This document shows, in pieces, positions 58,178-64,000 of a stretch of DNA of 64,000 nucleotides. The notes below the pieces were generated by a model. It worked only from the letters and a program-made list of their open reading frames with translations. It ran no database searches and was not told the origin of the DNA. Source of the stretch: Candidatus Paraluminiphilus aquimaris. Its GTDB lineage: Bacteria > Pseudomonadota > Gammaproteobacteria > Pseudomonadales > Halieaceae. Positions within the stretch are counted from its first letter, which is position 1. Each line of letters opens with the position of its first letter. Location: assembly GCF_026230195.1 (NCBI RefSeq), contig NZ_CP036501.1:1860001-1924000 (forward strand), written 5' to 3'. The translations under genes and the position numbers were made by a program.

Positions 58178-59467
58178 TCAACCGTCTTGCGACAAGCTCT
58201 TGGCCTTCTCGATATCACCGAGCAAGGCTTTTTGGGCTTTCCAAAAAAAGAACAGACCGGATGTACCCAGTGTGAGTGAGGTAATCATTGCGAAGCGCAA
58301 ATTTTCATCGCCGAAGTGCGCACTGTAGGCATCGGACAAGGCTCCGACAAAGAGTGGCCCCAAGCCTAAGCCGATCATATTGATCACGAACAATAAGACA
58401 GCCGAGGCGCTTGCTCGCATCGCAGGCGACACTAACGTGTGGCAAATTGCGATGCAGGGACCCAGGTAGAGTGTGTTGAGAATGTGCCCGGGCGCATACG
58501 CCATGATGACATAAAGCGGCTCACTCCCAAGGAGCGTGAGATACGACAGCGGGAACGACAAGGCAAGACCGTACAGTGGGATTCTCACGTACCAGCGCTT
58601 ATCGTGTTTGCCCCAACGATCGGCAAGGTATCCCCCCAAGAAAGTTCCCAGCATACCGGTGGTGCCACCGATCACCCCTAAAACGATACCGGCCTCTGTC
58701 ACCGATAGCCCGTAGTTTCGAATAAGCAGAGACGGGAAGAAGTTACCGTTTCCATAACCGACAAATGAGGCGGTAGAACACCCCAGTGCTATCCACCAAA
58801 ACGCGGGACGCCTTAGTAGGACCGAAATGGTTTCCTTAAACCGGGGCTTTGACGACACGGTCGACGCAATGGGTTGAGTGCGTGGGGGTTCTCGCACCAA
58901 GAGTAAAAGTAGCAGTGCAAGTGCGATGCCAGGGATCCCGACGATAAAGAAGGCCTTGCGCCAACCAAAGCTTTCGGCAATCCAGCCACCTGCGAAATAG
59001 CCAAAAAAGATACCGAAATAAATCCCCGTGGTGTAAATGGATAGGGCAGTTCCACGTTTCTCCTCGGGAAAATAATCACTCAGCATTGAGTGTGAGGGTG
59101 GAGACCCACCAGCTTCCCCGAGACCTACGCCAAGCCGTGCGAGCAGTAATTGAGTGTAGTTTTGAACCAAGCCCGAGAGGGCAGTCATAACGCTGAAGAT
59201 ACCGAGCGATGCGGCCACGATGTTGCGACGATTACTGCGATCTGCGAGCCATGCGATGGGGATGCCGGCTGTCACGTACACAACGGCAAAACTGAACCCG
59301 GTCAGTAGCCCCAGTTGTGTATCGCTTAGGCCCAAATCAGCTTTAATGGGTTCCTGTAAAATGACCAGGATTTGGCGGTCTATAAAATTAAAGGTATAGA
59401 CCAGTGTGAGAATTCCCAATACAAACCACTTATAGTTCGATGATTCTCGGTTCACTTCGCAATCCAC
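58178..59467 (-). CDS. MFS transporter, Spinster-like family
   Basis: The membrane protein has 12 helices, with MFS motif A in the loop GIPIAWLADRSNRR (about residue 75) and the FNFIDRQILVIL first-helix signature of Spinster-type carriers. The start is uncertain: GTG at 59467 has a GGGA site and gives 429 residues; GTG at 59455 and a longer upstream frame to 59587 are alternatives. The longer form would cross the moaC promoter and adds polar residues unlike the family. The substrate is unknown. Confidence 0.87.
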   Translation of the reverse strand: MDCEVNRESSNYKWFVLGILTLVYTFNFIDRQILVILQEPIKADLGLSDTQLGLLTGFSFAVVYVTAGIPIAWLADRSNRRNIVAASLGIFSVMTALSGLVQNYTQLLLARLGVGLGEAGGSPPSHSMLSDYFPEEKRGTALSIYTTGIYFGIFFGYFAGGWIAESFGWRKAFFIVGIPGIALALLLLLLVREPPRTQPIASTVSSKPRFKETISVLLRRPAFWWIALGCSTASFVGYGNGNFFPSLLIRNYGLSVTEAGIVLGVIGGTTGMLGTFLGGYLADRWGKHDKRWYVRIPLYGLALSFPLSYLTLLGSEPLYVIMAYAPGHILNTLYLGPCIAICHTLVSPAMRASASAVLLFVINMIGLGLGPLFVGALSDAYSAHFGDENLRFAMITSLTLGTSGLFFFWKAQKALLGDIEKAKSLSQDG

Positions 59468-59529
59468 TCCATTCCCGCGTTTCCCATCTTTGACGTTATT
59501 GAGGACGTCGATATCACAGCATGCCACAG

Positions 59530-59557
59530 TTGAGTTAAGCTTCCAGCTTCTTATAGT
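59530..59557 (+). promoter_or_regulatory. candidate sigma-70 promoter for moaCDE
   Basis: TTGAGT (59530-59535) and TATAGT (59552-59557) with a 16-bp spacer. The likely transcript start near 59564 leaves only about nine bases before the moaC ATG. Confidence 0.5.
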
Positions 59558-59572
59558 GCGATGGGCTGCGCC

Positions 59573-60067
59573 ATGAATAACGAGCAACAGTTAAGCCATC
59601 TCGACAGGCGAGGAGAGGCTCACATGGTCGATGTGGGCGACAAGCAGGTTACTCAGCGAGTGGCGGTTGCCCGCTCCAAAATCCGCATGGCGTCTCAGAC
59701 CTTAATTGCCCTCGAAGCAAGCGAATTAAAAAAAGGCGACGCGCTGGCAACCGCAAGAATCGCAGCGATTCAAGCCGCAAAAAAGACGAGTGACCTCATC
59801 CCACTTTGCCATCCGCTCCCTATCACAAAGGTGTCGGTCGACTTGCAGGTGGATCATGATCTGCCCGGTATCATTACGCACGTAACGTGCAAGGTGCTGG
59901 GCCAGACGGGCATCGAGATGGAGGCGTTGACGGCGGCATCAGTTGCAGCCTTGACCATTTATGACATGGCGAAGTCGCTCGATCGCGGGATGGTGATAGA
60001 GGAGGTGGTTTTGCTGGAAAAAATGGGTGGTAAATCGGGAGAGTGGCGGCATGACGATCACAGTTAA
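59573..60067 (+). CDS. moaC: cyclic pyranopterin monophosphate synthase MoaC
   Basis: The 164-residue enzyme has [18 protein letters not shown], the [13 protein letters not shown] active-site segment, [20 protein letters not shown] and a C-terminal GGKSGEW. It makes cyclic pyranopterin for molybdopterin. ATG at 59573 is preferred to one 12 bases upstream because homologs start near the LSHLD region; no ribosome site is visible. moaD overlaps by 17 bp. Confidence 0.95.
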   Translation: MNNEQQLSHLDRRGEAHMVDVGDKQVTQRVAVARSKIRMASQTLIALEASELKKGDALATARIAAIQAAKKTSDLIPLCHPLPITKVSVDLQVDHDLPGIITHVTCKVLGQTGIEMEALTAASVAALTIYDMAKSLDRGMVIEEVVLLEKMGGKSGEWRHDDHS

Positions 60068-60305
60068 ATTTTTTTCGCTTATCCGAGAAGCGGTAGAGAC
60101 CGAGCAACTTTCGCTCGAGCTCGACGCCAGTATGTCAACCGTTGCCGGCTTGAAAGAAACTCTGGGCGCGCGAGGTGAGGCGTGGGTAGAAGCTTTGTCA
60201 CACCCAAACCTCATCCAAGCAGTGAATCAACGCGTTGTATTTCAGGAGGAGGCGATTAACGACGGCGATGAGATCGCTTTCTTCCCACCCATGACCGGTG
60301 GCTGA
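60051..60305 (+). CDS. moaD: molybdopterin synthase sulfur carrier MoaD
   Basis: The 84-residue ubiquitin-fold protein ends PPMTGG; the terminal Gly carries the thiocarboxylate. The start at 60051 ([15 protein letters not shown]) lies inside moaC with a GAGAGTGG site. It works with MoaE, whose gene overlaps by 8 bp. Confidence 0.95.
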   Translation: MTITVKFFSLIREAVETEQLSLELDASMSTVAGLKETLGARGEAWVEALSHPNLIQAVNQRVVFQEEAINDGDEIAFFPPMTGG

Positions 60306-60771
60306 AGTGTCGGTTATTGTCACCGATAGCGACATAGATCCGGGCCGTCTTGCTACTGCCTTCTACGCGCATAATCCGCATGGAGCCGTAACCACATTCA
60401 CTGGGTTTGTTCGCGACTTCAACGCGCAGGGTTCTGTTCATACTCTCTACCTTGAGTGCTACGTGGAAATGGCGGAGCGTGTACTACATGACCTCGGAGT
60501 AGAGGCAGAGCAGCGTTTCGGTCTGAAGTCTTGGCAAATCGTCCATCGTTTCGGCTGTCTCTCCGGTGAAATGCCCATCGTCTTCGTCGCCACGAGCGCG
60601 GATCACCGTGCCGAGGCCTTCAGTGCCTGCGAGTTTGTTATGGACACACTCAAAACAGAAGCGCCTTTTTGGAAGCGAGAAGATTTCGAGGGCGAGGGGC
60701 AATGGGTTACAGTGGCGACACGAGATATTGACCGTAAAAAGCGGTGGGAAACAAAGGACCCGAGTTCATGA
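60298..60771 (+). CDS. moaE: molybdopterin synthase catalytic subunit MoaE
   Basis: The 157-residue subunit has AVTTFTGFVRDFN, LYLECYVEMAE, the RFGCLSGEMPIVFVATS core and the catalytic lysine region LKTEAPFWKRE. It inserts sulfur into cyclic pyranopterin. It starts at GTG inside moaD and overlaps the Nudix gene by 4 bp. moaA and moaB are not nearby. Confidence 0.95.
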   Translation: MAEVSVIVTDSDIDPGRLATAFYAHNPHGAVTTFTGFVRDFNAQGSVHTLYLECYVEMAERVLHDLGVEAEQRFGLKSWQIVHRFGCLSGEMPIVFVATSADHRAEAFSACEFVMDTLKTEAPFWKREDFEGEGQWVTVATRDIDRKKRWETKDPSS

Positions 60772-61316
60772 AGTTTTGTTCCAACTGCGGCGCAGAAGTC
60801 GAGCGAAGAATTCCCGAGGGAGAGGATCGCGAGCGCGATGTGTGTCCCGCTTGCCACACCATCCATTATGTCAATCCCAAAATTATCTGTGGCTGCATTC
60901 CCACGGTTGGTGACAAGGTGCTTCTTTGCAAGCGCGCAATAGAGCCTCGATACGGTAAGTGGACATTGCCAGCGGGTTTCATGGAAAACCGCGAAACAAC
61001 CGAAGAGGGTGCAGCGAGGGAGATGTGGGAAGAGGCCGAGGCGAGAGCCGTGGATATGAGCCTCTATCGCATTTTCGACGTGCCTCATATCAGTCAGGTA
61101 TACGTTTTCTATCGCTGCGAGGTGCTTGATGGGGAGTTTGGTGCCGGTTCTGAAAGTCTAGAGAGCAAGCTTTACGCAGAGGACGAGATTCCCTGGGATG
61201 AGCTCGCTTTTCCTGTTGTCATTGAGATGCTGCGAGAATTCTTTGAAGATCGAAAGACGCAAGACTTCCCGATTCGCAATAGCACAATCCGATACCAGCA
61301 TCGCCGCTCGGGCTAA
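60768..61316 (+). CDS. Nudix hydrolase with N-terminal zinc ribbon
   Basis: The 182-residue protein has a C4 zinc ribbon (CSNCG...CPAC, residues 3-31) and a Nudix box (GFMENRETTEEGAAREMWEE, about 70-90) in which the usual late Gly of REUXEEXGU is Glu (EEAEA). It should hydrolyse a nucleoside diphosphate derivative such as an NAD- or ADP-ribose-type compound. It is coupled to moaE by an ATGA overlap, though a molybdopterin role is not shown. Confidence 0.88.
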   Translation: MKFCSNCGAEVERRIPEGEDRERDVCPACHTIHYVNPKIICGCIPTVGDKVLLCKRAIEPRYGKWTLPAGFMENRETTEEGAAREMWEEAEARAVDMSLYRIFDVPHISQVYVFYRCEVLDGEFGAGSESLESKLYAEDEIPWDELAFPVVIEMLREFFEDRKTQDFPIRNSTIRYQHRRSG

Positions 61317-61367
61317 CGCTTACTGACGCGGCGTTTTACGAATAATCACCTATATGAGGTTTCGAAA

Positions 61368-61844
61368 ATGGCTTTACCAACTACCGGTGCACCTGCACCT
61401 GAGTTCACACTCCAAGATCACACTGGCACTGAGATTTCACTCTCTGATTATCAGGGCGAAAAGAACGTGCTTGTGTATTTTTATCCAAAAGCAATGACCC
61501 CCGGGTGTACGGTTCAGGCGCAAGGTCTTCGTGACATTGCTGAACAACTTGCAGCGCACGACGTGGTTGTCTTCGGTGTCAGCCCCGACCCAGTGAAGCG
61601 TTTGGCTAAATTTGTCGAGCGGGATGCGCTCAACTTTCAGCTATTGAGCGATGAGGACCATTCGGTCGCCGACGCTTACGGCGCATGGGGCCCCAAAAAG
61701 TTCATGGGGAAGGAGTTCGATGGCATTTTGCGGACCAGTTATCTGGTCGATAAAGCCGGCAACCTCTGTGAGATCATCAATAAGTTTAAGACTAAAGACC
61801 ACCATGAGGTTGTGCTGAACACCTTGCAAGAACTCGGACTATGA
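61368..61844 (+). CDS. bcp: thioredoxin-dependent peroxiredoxin Bcp, one-Cys form
   Basis: The 158-residue peroxiredoxin keeps the peroxidatic Cys in MTPGCTVQ (C47) and the Bcp features [17 protein letters not shown] and KFMGK. The position five residues later, Cys in E. coli Bcp (resolving Cys), is Gln here (Q52), so it should work as a one-Cys enzyme or with an outside thiol. A GST gene overlaps its stop (ATGA), which could be its glutathione partner (inference). Confidence 0.94.
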   Translation: MALPTTGAPAPEFTLQDHTGTEISLSDYQGEKNVLVYFYPKAMTPGCTVQAQGLRDIAEQLAAHDVVVFGVSPDPVKRLAKFVERDALNFQLLSDEDHSVADAYGAWGPKKFMGKEFDGILRTSYLVDKAGNLCEIINKFKTKDHHEVVLNTLQELGL

Positions 61845-62542
61845 TCGATCTGTTTACATCGCCAACCCCCAACGGGCACAAAGTGTCGATAGCTTTGGAA
61901 GAGATGGGCCTCGATTACGAAGTTCATACGATCGATCTCAGGTCAGGAGAACAGAAAGAGGAGCCGTTTCTGGCGCACTCGCCCAATGGACGGATTCCAG
62001 CAATTTATGACCGAGAGCATGATCTTTCTATTTTTGAATCGGGCGCGATCATGATTCACTTGGCGGAGAAGAGCGGCAAATTCATGCCCAGCGATGTGGT
62101 GGGTCGTTCGCGCGTTATTCAATGGTTAATGTTTCAAATGGGGGGAGTAGGACCCATGATGGGACAAGCGAATGTGTTCTTTCGCTACTTTCCCGAGAAA
62201 ATCCAGCCAGCAATAGACCGTTACCAGAGCGAAGGGCGTCGATTATTTGAGGTTTTGAATACGCAGCTGGGCAAGACCGAATATTTGGCCGGCGAATACA
62301 GTATCGCGGATATGGCTAATTGGGCTTGGGTCCGTTCCTATCGCTGGAGCGGCATCGAAATCGATGGCTTAGAGCACTTGCAGCGCTGGCACAAGGCAAT
62401 CAAAGTGCGACCCGCGGCGGAAAAAGGCATAACCGTTCCAGTCGATATGCGATTGTTGCGAGATGGAAACGAGAACTCGAAAGAGACGGAGGATTTCATC
62501 AAGGGTGCGCAAACAATGGTGCAGGGTTTAAAAAAGGACTGA
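61841..62542 (+). CDS. glutathione S-transferase, Nu/Ure2p-like (YfcG/YghU type)
   Basis: The 233-residue protein has a thioredoxin-fold domain ([41 protein letters not shown]) and an all-helical domain. The TPNG start resembles the YfcG class, which shows disulfide reductase activity. It overlaps bcp by 4 bp, hinting at a shared peroxide/thiol task. Confidence 0.88.
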   Translation: MIDLFTSPTPNGHKVSIALEEMGLDYEVHTIDLRSGEQKEEPFLAHSPNGRIPAIYDREHDLSIFESGAIMIHLAEKSGKFMPSDVVGRSRVIQWLMFQMGGVGPMMGQANVFFRYFPEKIQPAIDRYQSEGRRLFEVLNTQLGKTEYLAGEYSIADMANWAWVRSYRWSGIEIDGLEHLQRWHKAIKVRPAAEKGITVPVDMRLLRDGNENSKETEDFIKGAQTMVQGLKKD

Positions 62543-62546
62543 CAGC

Positions 62547-63317
62547 GTGTTTAGAGTAATTACCTGTAATACCAACGGAATTAGGGCTGCGCAGCGAAAG
62601 GGCTTCTTTGAGTGGCTTGCGAAGCAAGATGCCGATGTGGTGTGCATTCAGGAAACCAAAGCGCAGGAGCATCAGCTGGTTGATGAAGCGTTTCGCCCTG
62701 ATGGCTACCACTGTTATTACAACGACGCGGAAAAAAAGGGCTACAGTGGTACCGCCGTATACGCTAAGCGAGAGCCCTCTCGGATTGAAACCAAAGTAGG
62801 ATGGGACCCCGTCGACTCGGAAGGCCGCTATTTGAGGGCTGATTTTGAGGGCCTGAGCGTCATTTCGCTCTATGTCCCATCGGGCTCGAGCAATGAGGCG
62901 GCCCAGGCGCGCAAAGACCTATTTATGAAAAAGTTTACGCCGCACATGAAAGCTCTCCTAGATGAAGACCGTGAATTCATTATTTGTGCCGACTGGAATA
63001 CCTGCCACCAAAACATTGATATTAAGAACTGGCGCAGCAATCAAAAGAATTCTGGTTTCATGCCGCATGAGCGAGAATGGCTTACCGAGCTTTACGATGA
63101 GCAAGGCTGGGTTGATGTGTTTCGCCAAATGACCACAGAGCCCGATCTCTACACTTGGTGGTCGAATCGTGGTCAGGCGTGGACGAATAATACGGGTTGG
63201 CGACTTGATTATATGCTTGTGACGCCCGGATTATCCGGAACCGGTAAGGCTTTCTCGATACTCCGAGATGAGCGTTTTTCTGACCACGCACCGGTTACCA
63301 TTGATTTTGAGCTCTAA
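62547..63317 (+). CDS. exonuclease III-family protein (Crc-related clade, catalytic residues kept)
   Basis: The 256-residue EEP-fold protein starts at GTG. Its overall pattern (PSGSSNE, HQNIDIKNWR, GFMPHEREWL, TGWRLDYMLVTPGL) resembles Pseudomonas Crc, the catabolite control protein, but nuclease residues lost in Crc are kept: IQETK (Glu metal ligand; Crc has QDTR as I recall) and the terminal SDHAPV (Asp-His). It is probably an active AP endonuclease/exonuclease III. It starts four bases after the GST gene. Confidence 0.85.
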   Translation: MFRVITCNTNGIRAAQRKGFFEWLAKQDADVVCIQETKAQEHQLVDEAFRPDGYHCYYNDAEKKGYSGTAVYAKREPSRIETKVGWDPVDSEGRYLRADFEGLSVISLYVPSGSSNEAAQARKDLFMKKFTPHMKALLDEDREFIICADWNTCHQNIDIKNWRSNQKNSGFMPHEREWLTELYDEQGWVDVFRQMTTEPDLYTWWSNRGQAWTNNTGWRLDYMLVTPGLSGTGKAFSILRDERFSDHAPVTIDFEL

Positions 63318-63368
63318 ATTTTTCTAGAAAAGCACCCTTACCAACTGATTTAAAAGAGGTAAATTTAT

Positions 63369-63701
63369 ATGTTTATTAGCCAGGCACATGCGCAAGCAGG
63401 TACACCGCCACCGGCAGGCGGGGAGTGGTTCCTTCCGGTCATGATGATCGGTTTGTTGGTTTTTATGTATTTCACGACCATCAGACCGCAGCGCAAGCGC
63501 CAAAAGGAACATGCGGAATTGGTGAGCTCATTGGGTAAGGGCGACGAAGTCCTAATGAGTTCTGGGATGATGGGTAAAATTGTTGGCTTATCTGAGCTCT
63601 ACGTGGTTGTTAACGTGTCCGACAAAGTTGATCTCAAGTTTCAGCGAACGCATGTCACTGCCACACTACCCAAGGGCACGATTAAGAATTTAGGGGCGTA
63701 A
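63369..63701 (+). CDS. yajC: preprotein translocase subunit YajC
   Basis: The 110-residue protein has one helix (about residues 22-38), the conserved IRPQRKRQKEH and LGKGDEVLMSSGMMGKIVG. It binds SecDF and helps protein export. It is preceded by an AGAGGT ribosome site. secD and secF, which usually follow, are not here; a desulfhydrase-like gene comes next. Confidence 0.93.
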   Translation: MFISQAHAQAGTPPPAGGEWFLPVMMIGLLVFMYFTTIRPQRKRQKEHAELVSSLGKGDEVLMSSGMMGKIVGLSELYVVVNVSDKVDLKFQRTHVTATLPKGTIKNLGA

Positions 63702-63705
63702 ACCT

Positions 63706-64000
63706 ATTATTAGCTATCCACCTAGAGAGACCCTCGCGGTTCTGCCGTCACCCTTTCAGTGCTTGCATAGAGCCTCAGAGCGGTGGGGGAACGGGCGACG
63801 TATTTGGTGTAAGCGTGATGATCTCACGGGGTCTCTGCTCACCGGCAATAAGGTTAGGAAGCTGGAATTCCTTGCTGCGGACGCGATTAATCGAGGTTGT
63901 ACTGTTTTAGTCACTGCAGGCGCACTGCAAAGCAACCATTGTCGCGCAACAGCTGCGGTTGCGGCACAGCTAGGACTTAAGTGTGAACTGATATTGCGAG
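63706..64000 (+). CDS. D-cysteine desulfhydrase / ACC deaminase-like PLP enzyme, 5' part
   Basis: The frame encodes about 98 residues to the window edge and has family motifs: SYPPRETLAVLPSPFQ, WCKRDDLTG, GNKVRKLEFL (PLP lysine region) and GALQSNHCRATAAVAAQLGL. It should break down D-cysteine or a related amino acid with pyridoxal phosphate. No ATG, GTG or TTG stands near the conserved N-terminus; the frame opens after a TAG at 63691-63693. ATT at 63706, nine bases after AGGGG, is the best-placed start; CTG at 63742 and TTG at 63763 are alternatives. The 3' end is outside the window. Confidence 0.8.
   Translation, partial: MISYPPRETLAVLPSPFQCLHRASERWGNGRRIWCKRDDLTGSLLTGNKVRKLEFLAADAINRGCTVLVTAGALQSNHCRATAAVAAQLGLKCELILR

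Noticed and set aside
1-64000. CRISPR arrays, insertion sequences, phage genes, toxin-antitoxin pairs and defence systems
   Set aside because: No regularly spaced repeats, transposase or integrase motifs, or known defence domains were seen anywhere in the window.

Overview
The window reads as a chromosomal segment of a marine gammaproteobacterium. A Na+-translocating NADH:quinone reductase operon, LPS and lipoprotein export genes, LexA and an E. coli-style dnaX frameshift site all point to Gammaproteobacteria. Several blocks follow the Pseudomonas order as I remember it (topA, DUF6586 protein, PA3009-like protein, lexA; csiV, mfd, gap; nqrA-F, apbE, nqrM; lolCDE, DUF2062, comEC, exbBD, lpxK, kdsB, murB). 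My inference is a Halieaceae (OM60/NOR5)-like or related Cellvibrionales lineage; this rests on gene content and order, not on a search.

Left edge (1-1060): the 3' end of an unknown gene, a decayed flagellin 3' fragment, tRNA-Arg(UCU) and a small membrane protein. Then (1.1-6.0 kb, minus strand) a periplasmic adaptor, RND permease and TetR regulator operon with a twin-palindrome operator in front. From 6.1 to 16.3 kb (plus strand) come 4.5S RNA, dnaX with a complete programmed frameshift signal, recR, rnd, a MATE transporter, ycgL, a membrane protein, a MoxR/VWA pair and a lipoprotein-type PQQ alcohol dehydrogenase with a heme c domain. From 16.3 to 23.8 kb: SpoU methyltransferase, glutaredoxin-like protein, UspA, topA and followers, lexA with an SOS box, and an MscS channel.

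From 23.8 to 41.8 kb: csiV and mfd (minus strand), then an extended GAPDH and a long, tightly packed plus-strand run: nqrABCDEF, apbE and nqrM (the sodium pump with its flavin transferase and its iron-site maturation factor), directly followed by lolCDE. DUF2062 is convergent at the end. From 41.9 to 52.4 kb: comEC, then exbB, exbD, msbA, lpxK, kdsB, murB, uvrC, pgsA and tRNA-Gly. This joins envelope biogenesis (lipid A flipping and phosphorylation, KDO activation, peptidoglycan precursor, phospholipid) with DNA repair.

From 52.5 to 64 kb: a LysE exporter, a serine hydrolase gene broken by an in-frame stop, an acyl-CoA synthetase, a DeaD helicase and an MFS transporter (mostly minus strand). 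A plus-strand run follows: moaC, moaD, moaE, a Nudix hydrolase, bcp, a GST, an exonuclease III/Crc-like protein, yajC and the start of a PLP-dependent D-cysteine desulfhydrase/ACC deaminase-like gene cut by the window edge.

No CRISPR array, transposase, integrase, phage gene or rRNA is visible. I did not find a clearly new multi-gene system. The most interesting signals are regulatory or recoding features (dnaX frameshift, twin operator, structured nqr leader, terminator-like hairpin inside the apbE signal sequence) and two genes in decay.
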